47,059 nucleotides of DNA from Lachnospiraceae bacterium (GTDB lineage Bacteria; Bacillota; Clostridia; Lachnospirales; Lachnospiraceae). The stretch is taken from NCBI GenBank assembly GCA_024693545.1, contig JAILKT010000016.1, positions 1 to 47,059 of the forward strand, in the 5' to 3' direction. Below are positions 17,454 to 25,288 of the stretch, piece after piece. The notes beneath the pieces were generated by a model. It was not told the origin of the DNA. It saw only the letters and a program-made list of their open reading frames with translations, and ran no database searches. The position numbers and the translations under genes were made by a program. The first letter of the stretch is position 1, and the number at the start of each line of letters is the position of its first letter.

Positions 17454-17877
17454 AAATTGCGTCCAATAGAAAATGAATGCCCTCTGTGGACCACATTTTA
17501 GAGGTGTTTTTGCCAAAATTTCGCATTGATTTCGTATTGGACGCAATTTACCTATTTTCATCGGAAAGAGTAAAAAAAATGCGTCCACACGAACGATTGA
17601 TTTCGTATTGGACGCATTCTACCATATAAGCACTCCTGAAGCGTTCGCCGCAGCAAAGCTAAACATGAGTTCAGTAAAATTGCGTCCAATAGAAAATGAA
17701 TGCCCTCTGTGGACCACATTTTAGAGGTGTTTTTGCCAAAATTTCGCATCGATTTCGTATTGGACGCAATTTTCCTATTTTCATCGGAAAGAGTAAAAAA
17801 AATGCGTCCACACGAACGATTGATTTCGTATTGGACGCATTCTACCATATAAGCACTCCTGAAGCGTTCGCCGCAGC
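17454..17877. repeat. Two 201-bp direct repeats, each with two hairpin modules
   Basis: 17454-17654 and 17677-17877 are nearly identical (offset 223). Each copy contains an outer module that begins ATTGCGTCCAAT and ends ATTGGACGCAAT about 90 bp later, then a shorter module ATGCGTCCAC...TTGGACGCAT. The word GATTTCGTATTGGACGCA appears four times in the locus. The arrangement, with terminal inverted repeats, no coding capacity and tandem amplification, resembles MITE or REP-type non-autonomous elements. No transposase is present in the window. Open frames across it are not convincing genes. Confidence 0.88.
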
Positions 17878-17897
17878 GAAGGCTTCTGACCCGTAGT

Positions 17898-17973
17898 AAA
17901 AGTTGCCACGCTTCAAGGCAACTTTTGCGGAGGGCAGCGACGTAACGAAGTTACGTCGGCGGCTTTAGCCGCC
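17898..17973. other. Cluster of three perfect hairpins
   Basis: AAAAGTTGCC/GGCAACTTTT (17898-17926, 9-base loop), GACGTAAC-GAA-GTTACGTC (17939-17957) and GGCGGC-TTTA-GCCGCC (17958-17973) follow one another just beyond the displaced tRNA terminator. The GAA triloop is of the same type as hairpins near tRNA-Val at 40595-40709. Confidence 0.75.
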
Positions 17974-17983
17974 ACCTCGAGCA

Positions 17984-18015
17984 AAAAAGGGATTCGCTTT
18001 AACGAATCCCTTTTT
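17984..18015 (-). terminator. Original terminator of tRNA-Pro, displaced by the element
   Basis: AAAAAGGGATTCG (17984-17996) pairs with CGAATCCCTTTTT (18003-18015), six-base loop, with T-runs on both sides. It begins two bases beyond the left copy of the tRNA 3' end. In the uninterrupted chromosome it would sit immediately after tRNA-Pro. Confidence 0.85.
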
Positions 18016-18017
18016 GA

Positions 18018-18038
18018 TCGAGGTGACTGGACTTGAAC
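18018..18038. repeat. Attachment site copy, distal end
   Basis: 21-bp perfect copy of the acceptor/T-arm end of tRNA-Pro (begins TCGAGGTGACTGG). The flanking bases differ from the other copy on both sides, which defines the exact length. The rest of the tRNA is absent here, so this is the att copy created by integration. Confidence 0.92.
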
Positions 18039-18086
18039 TATAAAACTCATTCTGAAAGCCTTATATGAACAGATTTCCAAAACGAA

Positions 18087-18114
18087 GTCTACAACAAAGT
18101 CTACAAATCTACGA
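18087..18114 (+). promoter_or_regulatory. Candidate arm-type recombinase binding sites, left end
   Basis: GTCTACAA occurs at 18087-18094 and 18099-18106, followed by the variant ATCTACGA at 18107-18114. The same word occurs twice near the other end of the element (29456-29473). Short direct repeats just inside both ends are the usual layout of tyrosine-integrase arm sites. Confidence 0.5.
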
Positions 18115-18224
18115 AAGGAGATTGCACAGTCTCTTTTTTAATGTTCTACATAGAGTTCAAACGAATGCAACCTTCAACTCGTGCTGAATACAGTATGTCT
18201 TATGAGAGAACAAGAACGATAAGA

Positions 18225-18254
18225 TTGTAATCATTGTCTTGTTCGGTGTATAAT
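18225..18254 (+). promoter_or_regulatory. Promoter of the 77-aa gene
   Basis: TTGTAA (18225-18230) and TATAAT (18249-18254) with 18 bases between; TG directly precedes the -10. It lies about 55 bases before the 77-aa gene. Confidence 0.6.
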
Positions 18255-18309
18255 CAAAATAGTAATATAAAAACATCAAAAGAGAAAATGACGAAAGGAG
18301 ACAAAGAGT

Positions 18310-18543
18310 ATGACGGCTGAACAGGCATTGTTTGAAAAGGTGAGAAAGAAACATTCCACGTCCGAAACCACATTGAGAGACGATATTGACCGAAGAGCGC
18401 GGGAACAGTACCTAAATACCCATGATACTATACCGACACTTGAAGAGATAGATGAAGTCATTAACGAATATAGGAAGGGTGAAGCAAAAGGCGGTGGAAC
18501 TATTCCCGTGGCAGATGATAAAGCAGACATAGACACCCGTTAA
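18310..18543 (+). CDS. 77-aa hypothetical protein at the distal end of the element
   Basis: Charged, soluble, mostly helical small protein (LFEKVRKKHSTSETTLRDDIDRRAREQYL; a Gly-rich tail follows). It resembles no family I can name. AAAGGAG nine bases before ATG 18310 and a good promoter upstream argue that it is expressed. It is transcribed away from the left att site, against the pilus operon, and is followed by the structured tract at 18562-18821. Position and size would suit a regulator or excision factor, but there is no recognisable helix-turn-helix, so that is a guess. Confidence 0.65.
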   Translation: MTAEQALFEKVRKKHSTSETTLRDDIDRRAREQYLNTHDTIPTLEEIDEVINEYRKGEAKGGGTIPVADDKADIDTR

Positions 18544-18561
18544 TTCCTTCTTACGAAAACG

Positions 18562-18821
18562 CCCCGAGCGGAGCAGGATATAGTCTCAGTCCTGCCCTGC
18601 AATGATAGGCGGGTGAAAACCGATTGACGCTATGCGGGAATCGGGGTCTCTATCTACTCGTCGTGATTGCTTTGCAATCACTAGAAAACATTTCGATGGG
18701 TCACCGAATGTTTTCGGATAAGAGGTAGTAGAGGTATATCGTGATTGCTTTACAATCACTAGATAAGTGGTAGTAGAGGTATATAGTTCGGAAGTAACTA
18801 TCCGTGATTGTTTACAATCAC
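18562..18821 (+). ncRNA. Structured non-coding tract, possible RNA or DNA-processing site
   Basis: About 260 bases packed with paired segments. GCAGGA/TCCTGC (18573-18595) is a hairpin. CCCCGA (18562-18567) can pair TCGGGG (18641-18646), or CCGATT (18620-18625) can pair AATCGG (18639-18644); the two overlap and so exclude each other. GTGATTGC-TTT-GCAATCAC (18663-18681) recurs, slightly varied, at 18741-18759 and 18804-18821. GAAAACATT/AATGTTTTC (18684-18716) forms another stem. GGTAGTAGAGGTATAT is repeated 45 bases apart (18724 and 18769). No coding frame fits. It could be a switch-like RNA following the 77-aa gene, an iteron cluster, or a transfer origin. Confidence 0.5.
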
Positions 18822-19087
18822 TAGTTCAATTCAATCTCTTGTTCTTTATCTTGCTCCTTAAAGTCCTCAAAGGATATAGGACAAGCCTCTCCTTTTTCAT
18901 TATACAATTTAACGAGTTCTACATACGCCTTTTCTGTTTCGCCCCTACCAACGAAGTTATTTAGTGCATAGTTGATTCCATGAGGTCTTACACCGTAACA
19001 ATCTTTATGCCAGTCAGAGAAACAAGAATCGTTATATATTTGACATAGCTCATCTGGAGCGGGCTTGACTCCCCGTATAAGACGCAT
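18821..19087 (-). pseudogene. 88-aa frame: remnant of a phage-type small protein fused at a deletion junction
   Basis: The section ELCQIYNDSCFSDWHKDCYGVRPHG resembles a conserved SDWHKDxYGxRPR motif seen in small proteins of phages and mobile elements whose function is not established. The frame overlaps the end of the truncated CpaF-like gene by 38 bases in another register. Its first residues (MRLIRGVKPA) are encoded by cpaF sequence, and no ribosome binding site precedes its ATG. It is best explained as the 3' part of another gene joined to a broken cpaF. A short expressed protein cannot be excluded. Confidence 0.5.
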
Positions 19088-19970
19088 TTAAGAGGTATGA
19101 CGCTTCCGCACCTTTTATCTCACCGATGATGAATATATCCACATCACTCGTAAGACCCGCTATGGAAAGGTCTTTAAGGTCATACCTGACTGCGTTCTCA
19201 CCAACGCCCTCGAATGAGTGCAAGAACATCATATCGGGATGTCTCTTCGTTGTGAGTTCGTCCGCTTGCTGGATAACGAGTACGGAACGATTATCGGGTA
19301 TCCTTTCCTTTAAGGCATTGAGTAGTGTCGTCTTTCCGCACGCATTAGCCCCGCATATGAGGATAGAACCTTTTGTCCATTGATTTATCAGATAATCACT
19401 CATTTGCGGTGTGAGCATTTTCGCATTTACAAGGTCTTCCATTTCGGGAAAATCGAGTAATGATTTACGGATTACGAGTTTGAACTTCTTATCGGAAGTA
19501 AGGAACGGTGTGTAGAGCGTAAATCTGAGGATACAACCGTCGATACTCGAATCGTCAACAAACCTCTGTATCGCATTTTGTGTACTTGTATTTACCTTAT
19601 TTCGAGTGATTACACCACTTACGAAACGGTCATATTCTTCTTCACTGTCGAATGTCACATCGGAACTCATTCTCTGCCCGTTCTTTTTAATAGTGATGTG
19701 GTTATAATCATACAGTTTGATATCCGTTATCTCTTTATCGTAGATAAGGCTCGTGATGATGTTATAACCGAGTACGTTGTTGATTATGGCATCCGCAAGG
19801 TCTTCGGCATTATCGTTAGGGAAATACTTTACCGCATCCGCAATCAGTTTTTCCCTAAATTCTTCCTTACTCCGTTTCTTATCTCTGACATCAAAGAGGA
19901 ATTTTGAGTTTTCACTCTCCTTTGTGTACATTCCGAGAAGTGCGTCATAACTTACTTTGTTTACTTTCAT
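19050..19970 (-). CDS. CpaF/TadA-like pilus ATPase, truncated after Walker B
   Basis: Secretion ATPase that would power Tad pilus assembly. The N-terminal domain and the first part of the RecA-like domain are present: ICGANACGKTTLLNAL (Walker A) and DIFIIGEIKGAEASYLLNA (Walker B). Family members continue for roughly 80-120 residues with a TGH...TxHA motif; here the frame ends with unrelated GSQARSR about 12 residues after Walker B. No other frame continues the domain. The ATPase is therefore probably inactive. The start is placed at ATG 19970, six bases after AAAGGG; an ATG at 20021 lies only seven bases past the adhesin stop and has no site. It follows the adhesin gene in the same operon. 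Confidence 0.85.
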   Translation of the reverse strand: MKVNKVSYDALLGMYTKESENSKFLFDVRDKKRSKEEFREKLIADAVKYFPNDNAEDLADAIINNVLGYNIITSLIYDKEITDIKLYDYNHITIKKNGQRMSSDVTFDSEEEYDRFVSGVITRNKVNTSTQNAIQRFVDDSSIDGCILRFTLYTPFLTSDKKFKLVIRKSLLDFPEMEDLVNAKMLTPQMSDYLINQWTKGSILICGANACGKTTLLNALKERIPDNRSVLVIQQADELTTKRHPDMMFLHSFEGVGENAVRYDLKDLSIAGLTSDVDIFIIGEIKGAEASYLLNASYTGSQARSR

Positions 19971-20027
19971 TCTTACCCTTTCTTTTGGGGAGGGAAAGAC
20001 TGCGCTCTCTCCCTCTCCCATTTAATC

Positions 20028-23000
20028 TTACTGGTCTACTATTACCGTGTGTACTCCGTCATGGATACTCTTTGTGAGGTCTACCGTAAATCCTATCCCG
20101 TCCTGTTTACGTACACCATCATGTTCCGCTATGAGCGATAATGTGTAATTTGACGAGGCGTTACTTTCGGGTATAAGGAATACATATACGACTTCACATT
20201 TGTTCTTGTATTCCGTGTATATAACATTCACGGTACTAAGGTCTTCACTATGGACAGTTCCTACAACGCTATCGTATGTACCTTCCCTAAAGACGTTTAG
20301 AGGCGTCATGGAAGGTGTAAATAGTGACTGCACGGAATCCGCACCACCGAGTATCGTTGCCGTTACATATACCGCTTCTCCTAAACAGAAATTACTCTTT
20401 GCTACTCTGTCGGTATAACTTCCGATACTCGTTATCTTAATCTGAAGGTCACCGAAGTTATCGATATACTCCGTTACGTTTCCGAGTTTGTCTTCGAGAT
20501 GTACTTCTATGGAGAATCCGTTCTTAAAGAGGTTCTCACTCGTGTTGACCGTAACATTTCCGAAGTCGATATAATCTATCCTTCCGTAAGCATCAATATG
20601 AGGTGTTCCCGTGAGAGAACGCTCTGCTCCGCTCTTACGGTTTGTTATCTTTACAGTCGTTTTCGTACTGTCAAGACCAACGAAATAGTTATTTCCCGAA
20701 AGCGGATTGTCACGGGCGATATAATGACTTGTCTTACCGTTTAAGGCTTCCGAGTCCTTTCCGTTTGCTTCGTATATCGCTTTGAAATCATTAGTACCCG
20801 TAAAGTCAAGCCTCGGGGCTTCTCTGTCAAAGACGAGTTGATAACTCTGACTATCCGTTATCACTTCATTCTTTGAGGTATGTCTGTCGTTCCATCTGTC
20901 CGTGTATCTCCACGAAGAAGTAAGTATCCGACTTGTTCCCGTTTCGCCGCTTACGGAAACGCTACTATTTGTAAATATCTCCGTCTTCTTATAATCACCG
21001 CCTGCCTGTACTAGTGAATACGACAGTCCGTTACTCTTATCGTAAACAGTACCCGCATCACTTACACGGTAGTAATCAACCGTAGTATATGAGGGTGTTC
21101 TTATCGAGAAGTTTATCGTAGGCGTATAAGGACTACTACCTTTGAGATAATAAACGGGATATCCCGACAAAGGAATGTCACTGTAAACGTAATTTCCTCT
21201 GAACCCGATTTCCTTTGTTATCACGGGATTGACGTGTTTCCATATTGCTACGAATGTTACCGTTGACCTGTCATTAGTAGTCAGATTACGAAGAGATGTT
21301 CCCGCGGGAAGTCTGACCGCAACACTACTACTCGGGTCTGTATTCGTAGAACACGTATAAGATGTACTTCCGCTATATGGTTGCCAACCGAGGAAAGTAT
21401 ATCCTTCCCTACTTACATTCGGAAGTGATACGGTATCTTCGTACCTTATGGATTTATTATTACCGCTTACCGTACCGAGATTACCGTCAAATACAACACT
21501 ATACTCTATCGGTTCGTAGTAATAATATCCGCATACACTACAACCGAATTTCCTGTAACCCGTTCTATCGGAAGAAAGAGCATTAAACGCATGAGGTTCT
21601 CTATTTATAATCTCTGTACCCGTAATCTGTCTGTTCATAAGATGATTACATACGGAACAGTATGCGATACCATAAATAACTCTGTTCTTCCAATGCTCCG
21701 TTTCGTTACCGTCTTTCTTTCCGTTTCCGTTATCGTTAAATACCCAGCCCGATATCTCGGTTTCATTTCTTCGTCCGTTACTGTTATGATATTCATAATC
21801 ATCTGCAAGACTTATCGTTTCACTACAAGGACTCGGTGTTCCGTTACAATATTCCCATTTTGAACGGGCGTGATATGTATTGTTATAGTCGTACCAATTT
21901 CCATATGACGTTACCCAACTGTGAGTATGAACTAAACCGCCTCTTTCATTCTCTAACTTTGTGTATCCACAATAACATGTTGAGGTCTTCGTTCTATGGT
22001 AGTATCCATCCGAGCCTGCTGTCCACGAACCATATGATATCGTAAAGGAATGACCACTTTCACTTACTGTATTCTTTTTCGTTTCCTTATAACCGCAATT
22101 CAAGTAACATACCTTATTCACGGTTTCTTCTTTCCAATGCTTCGAATCATTGTATTTCCATCCCGAAACACTTTTGTTTGTTATTACCATGGAATGCGAT
22201 TCATATTCATAACTTGTTTCGAAAGATTGGTTACAAATAAAACATTTCGTAACGACGGGATATCTGTGCTTTGCGCTGTTATAGGATTCAATATCACCTT
22301 TAACTTTTATTTTTTCTGCGGGAATAAAAATCTTTTTTTCTTTTATCAATGAATGCCCGCCGCTACATGCCCTACAATCTGCTTGTGCCGTTGCTGTGTA
22401 TATGTATGTATATCCATGTCCGTCTGAGCCCACGCCATCACAAGCGATTGTCGTACAATTGATGCTAACGGGTTTAAGAGTTACGTTTGCTTCATGCCAC
22501 TTACAAGTAGGGTTAATCAAACTACTTGTTGCCGTTAACATAGGGTGTACGTAATTGTTCCCTATCCATCCACTCGGACCATTCTCATGCCAAGTTATGT
22601 CAAGCGTTAACGCACAACCGCCTGCCGCACCGAAATCAGTACAACCGCAGTCTCTATAAAGAGTTCCGTCTGAATCTTCGCACGTACCGCTCGTACAACT
22701 TCTTCCCGTGAGTTTGAAACCACATTGTTTGCACTCATTATTACTGTTGAACTCACAAGGCACATCTTCACTCCAAGTACCATCACAATACCGACAAGTA
22801 TAAGTCGCTTTGTGTACCTTATTACCGAGGGATTTATATGTGGTCTTGCTATCATCTTTCGTACAACTCGTATTACCGCTGTTTATTATCTTTTTACAGC
22901 CCTTGCATACTTTGTACCAATTATGAGTTCCACCACCGCAACAATACCTCGCCATTTCCGTATTCGGATGAGTACAAGACGCAGAGGGTTTTGTATACCC

Positions 23001-23648
23001 GCAATACTTACATGTATTGCCTTCAAAAGTACAGGCTTTATTTCCTGATTTATATTCCCCACATGCACATGTTGAATAGTAATAATGTGTTCCGTCTCCA
23101 TTTGATGAACGGGACTGAACTTTCCAATCATGTGTATGTGCAGAGGGTTTTGTATATCCACAATACTTACATGTATCACCATTGAAAGTACAACTTGTGT
23201 TCCCTGATTTATATTCCCCACATGCACATGTTGAATAGTAAGAATGCGTTCCATCACCATTCGATGAACGGGACTGAACTTTCCAATCATGTTCATGTGC
23301 GGGTTTTGTATACCCACAATTTGTACAAGTATTTCCCGAGAATGCGTGACTTACTACATTCCCATCATCCGAACTCGATGCTCCGCATTTCGAACAACTC
23401 TTATGATACGTACATGTCGAATCATTGTTAGCTGTATAATAGGATGACCAACTATGATTCGTAGAACTATCTACTATGGTAGGTGTACTATTTTTGGGCT
23501 TATCACCATACCGCCATGTATATGTCGTACAACCTTCTGTGGTAGTATAAGTATGCCATGCTGCCCAAATATCTTCCGCAGGAATTATAACACCTATCAG
23601 CAAGGCAAATAAAACTACATATGTTACAGTATTTTTGACCTTCTTCAT
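20028..23648 (-). CDS. 1206-aa secreted cysteine-rich repeat protein, candidate pilus-associated adhesin
   Basis: Signal peptide at residues 1-30 (hydrophobic VTYVVLFALLIGVII, Ala-rich end). Residues about 80-320 are repeated CxxC/CxC modules; units 119-171 and 172-224 are near-identical 53-residue copies (HDWKVQSRSSNGDGTH, STCACGEYKSGN, TCKYCGYTKPS), which looks like metal-binding or disulfide treble-clef-like repeats. More Cys-rich modules follow to about 700. Near 715-760 is an InlB B/Listeria-Bacteroides-type repeat (VVFDGNLGTVSG ... VSREGYTFLGW). The rest is beta-rich, Ig-like. There is no LPxTG, membrane anchor or dockerin. GAAAGGAAAAAAGAC precedes ATG 23648. Position between the prepilin peptidase and ATPase genes suggests a surface adhesin tied to the pilus. 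Confidence 0.82.
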   Translation of the reverse strand: MKKVKNTVTYVVLFALLIGVIIPAEDIWAAWHTYTTTEGCTTYTWRYGDKPKNSTPTIVDSSTNHSWSSYYTANNDSTCTYHKSCSKCGASSSDDGNVVSHAFSGNTCTNCGYTKPAHEHDWKVQSRSSNGDGTHSYYSTCACGEYKSGNTSCTFNGDTCKYCGYTKPSAHTHDWKVQSRSSNGDGTHYYYSTCACGEYKSGNKACTFEGNTCKYCGYTKPSASCTHPNTEMARYCCGGGTHNWYKVCKGCKKIINSGNTSCTKDDSKTTYKSLGNKVHKATYTCRYCDGTWSEDVPCEFNSNNECKQCGFKLTGRSCTSGTCEDSDGTLYRDCGCTDFGAAGGCALTLDITWHENGPSGWIGNNYVHPMLTATSSLINPTCKWHEANVTLKPVSINCTTIACDGVGSDGHGYTYIYTATAQADCRACSGGHSLIKEKKIFIPAEKIKVKGDIESYNSAKHRYPVVTKCFICNQSFETSYEYESHSMVITNKSVSGWKYNDSKHWKEETVNKVCYLNCGYKETKKNTVSESGHSFTISYGSWTAGSDGYYHRTKTSTCYCGYTKLENERGGLVHTHSWVTSYGNWYDYNNTYHARSKWEYCNGTPSPCSETISLADDYEYHNSNGRRNETEISGWVFNDNGNGKKDGNETEHWKNRVIYGIAYCSVCNHLMNRQITGTEIINREPHAFNALSSDRTGYRKFGCSVCGYYYYEPIEYSVVFDGNLGTVSGNNKSIRYEDTVSLPNVSREGYTFLGWQPYSGSTSYTCSTNTDPSSSVAVRLPAGTSLRNLTTNDRSTVTFVAIWKHVNPVITKEIGFRGNYVYSDIPLSGYPVYYLKGSSPYTPTINFSIRTPSYTTVDYYRVSDAGTVYDKSNGLSYSLVQAGGDYKKTEIFTNSSVSVSGETGTSRILTSSWRYTDRWNDRHTSKNEVITDSQSYQLVFDREAPRLDFTGTNDFKAIYEANGKDSEALNGKTSHYIARDNPLSGNNYFVGLDSTKTTVKITNRKSGAERSLTGTPHIDAYGRIDYIDFGNVTVNTSENLFKNGFSIEVHLEDKLGNVTEYIDNFGDLQIKITSIGSYTDRVAKSNFCLGEAVYVTATILGGADSVQSLFTPSMTPLNVFREGTYDSVVGTVHSEDLSTVNVIYTEYKNKCEVVYVFLIPESNASSNYTLSLIAEHDGVRKQDGIGFTVDLTKSIHDGVHTVIVDQ

Positions 23649-23748
23649 GTCTTTTTTCCTTTCTGTATATTCTCTTCTTTCGGAGTTTCTTTGAAGATTT
23701 TGCCATTACAAAACTTTCTTAAACACTTTTGAGTAATAATAAGAAAAA

Positions 23749-23774
23749 AAAGAACACCCCGTAGGATGTTCTTT
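23749..23774 (-). terminator. Rho-independent terminator after the 219-aa secreted protein
   Basis: On the minus strand AAAGAACATCC pairs with GGTGTTCTTT, followed by an eight-T run. It separates the upstream pilus genes from the adhesin-ATPase pair, which therefore probably has its own promoter in 23649-23745. Confidence 0.85.
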
Positions 23775-23792
23775 CCGATATGTATGTCTGTT

Positions 23793-24452
23793 TTAATATT
23801 TTTGGAAATATCTGAGGTCATCAAAGCCTTTATCTATACAGTCCTGTATGTTTAAGCAAGGAACTTGAACACCTACATACATTTTCTCTCCGTCTGTTTT
23901 TTCAATCTCAAATGTCAGTTTAAGTGATACACTGTATGCGTAAAGGTAATTTCCCCATTCGGGATGTGAGATATTAAAGTATGTTCCCGCTTGATTCATG
24001 TGAATATCATGAGCGATATCTTCTATAGGCAAAGGTTCTTTGACATATACGGTAGCCTTATTGTCTTTACACTTGACTACTAACCAATCAAAAGGGTCTG
24101 CGTTCCATTTAATCGTTTCTTCTTCACCGAGGTTATTGTATGTGTAACCGTATATATATCCATTAGAACATAACGACCCGCCGTATTCTTTTACAGAGAG
24201 TTTTGCACCTTCAGGAAAGTTCTTGAATGTAATCTTGAACTTCTCTCCTACTTCAAGGTAATTTCCCGCTTTAAGTTGCTTCCACTTCTTGTCGATGACG
24301 TTTACTATCGACAAATTACTTTTCACGGTCTTATTGAACTTCTTATCCCATGTGTACTTTGACTTCGCCTGTGCATTTGTCGTGGGTAACATACTACACA
24401 CGAGTGACAGAGCAACCACTACACCGAGTAACCTTCCGAGTATCTTTTTCAT
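23793..24452 (-). CDS. 219-aa secreted protein of unknown function
   Basis: Signal peptide KKILGRLLGVVVALSLVCSM with probable cleavage after TTNAQA (near residue 29). The mature protein is about 190 aa, beta-rich, with aromatic and charged residues and no clear domain. EVGEKFKITFKNFPEGAKLSVKE resembles a bacterial Ig-like strand pattern. It has three or four Cys in the mature part. GGAGATTATT precedes ATG 24452. The gene sits 54 bases after the prepilin peptidase gene and ends at its own terminator. It could be a minor pilus-associated or surface component, by context only. Confidence 0.7.
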   Translation of the reverse strand: MKKILGRLLGVVVALSLVCSMLPTTNAQAKSKYTWDKKFNKTVKSNLSIVNVIDKKWKQLKAGNYLEVGEKFKITFKNFPEGAKLSVKEYGGSLCSNGYIYGYTYNNLGEEETIKWNADPFDWLVVKCKDNKATVYVKEPLPIEDIAHDIHMNQAGTYFNISHPEWGNYLYAYSVSLKLTFEIEKTDGEKMYVGVQVPCLNIQDCIDKGFDDLRYFQKY

Positions 24453-24506
24453 AATAATCTCCTTTATGTTGAGTAGTATCTCTACTTCGTTTCTGTGTAT
24501 ATTATC

Positions 24507-25115
24507 TCATAATAAGATAAAACTGTCGAGGGTTATCGTACAGATAAACCCTAGAAACAGAGCGGGAATGAAAGGAAATTTAAGTCCTTTCTTCCTCGTT
24601 TTTATATAAGTCCTTACATGAACTACCGATTGTATCATATATCCGATTAAAAATCCTATCATTACGGTGAGCGGATTTCCATAGCATAGTCCGTAAAGAC
24701 AATAACCCGTCATGAGAACCGTATCCGCAAATCCTCTTGTCTTAAAGGTTGCTATCGTAAATATCAGAGGAAGTAATTCAAATATCAAGTCCGCGGGTAA
24801 CACAAACCGTCCCGAAAATATCTGAATGATACATACTACCGTTCCGTAAAGGACGGGCGGGTATATGAGCCAGCCATATACCATTTTCGTGTGATAATCC
24901 ATATCCGCAGATACCGCAGAGAAGATTATCAATACATAAAGCCATATCAGAGCAGATAAACCGAGTTTGTCCGTAAGGAAAGCGTATAAGCCTATAGTCA
25001 GTCCGATTAGTCCGAGTATGTCCCAAGGGCATAGGGCGCTCGTCCGATAAGACAGCCCTTCGGATTTCCTTGCCTTTTCTGATAACGCTTTTAAGAATGC
25101 AAGTCCAAACATCAT
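24507..25115 (-). CDS. Prepilin peptidase, A24/TadV-CpaA type
   Basis: 202-aa polytopic membrane aspartyl protease that would remove the leader from the Flp-like pilin. About six helices are seen. The two catalytic aspartates fit SADMDYHTKMVYG after helix 2 and GFADTVLM (the GxGD-like motif) further on. There is no N-terminal cysteine/methylase domain, as in TadV/CpaA. The ATG overlaps the stop of the 58-aa gene (ATGA), so translation is coupled. Confidence 0.85.
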   Translation of the reverse strand: MMFGLAFLKALSEKARKSEGLSYRTSALCPWDILGLIGLTIGLYAFLTDKLGLSALIWLYVLIIFSAVSADMDYHTKMVYGWLIYPPVLYGTVVCIIQIFSGRFVLPADLIFELLPLIFTIATFKTRGFADTVLMTGYCLYGLCYGNPLTVMIGFLIGYMIQSVVHVRTYIKTRKKGLKFPFIPALFLGFICTITLDSFILL

Positions 25116-25288
25116 TCTGTCCCTTCCACAGTCAAGATATTCTCCATACTACGCATGTATTCCTGCATACTCGGAAGAACTTGTTTTAAGGAATAAATAT
25201 CGGACGGGTCTATCTTACGTAAGGCTCGGTACATATCCGTTCTTAATTCTTCTATCTTCATTTGTGTTTCTACACTCATCTCTTTCAT
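25112..25288 (-). CDS. 58-aa helical protein within the pilus operon
   Basis: Frame MKEMSVETQMKIEELRTDM... through ILTVEGTE. It overlaps its neighbours on both sides by ATGA: its ATG (25286-25288) overlaps the CpaB-like stop, and its TGA overlaps the prepilin peptidase ATG. Double coupling makes it a convincing gene despite its size. The protein is charged and mostly helical, with a YSLKQVLPSMQEYMRSME segment that could form an amphipathic helix or coiled coil. No known family is recognised. Confidence 0.8.
   Translation of the reverse strand: MKEMSVETQMKIEELRTDMYRALRKIDPSDIYSLKQVLPSMQEYMRSMENILTVEGTE

Noticed and set aside
17558-17848. 96-aa gene on the minus strand within the 201-bp repeats
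   Set aside because: The frame runs through the inverted-repeat modules, repeats itself (MRPIRNQSF-type segments) and has no ribosome binding site.
18821-19087. Continuation of cpaF by a frameshift
   Set aside because: None of the three frames after Walker B shows the TGH/TxHA region, so a deletion rather than a simple frameshift explains the truncation.
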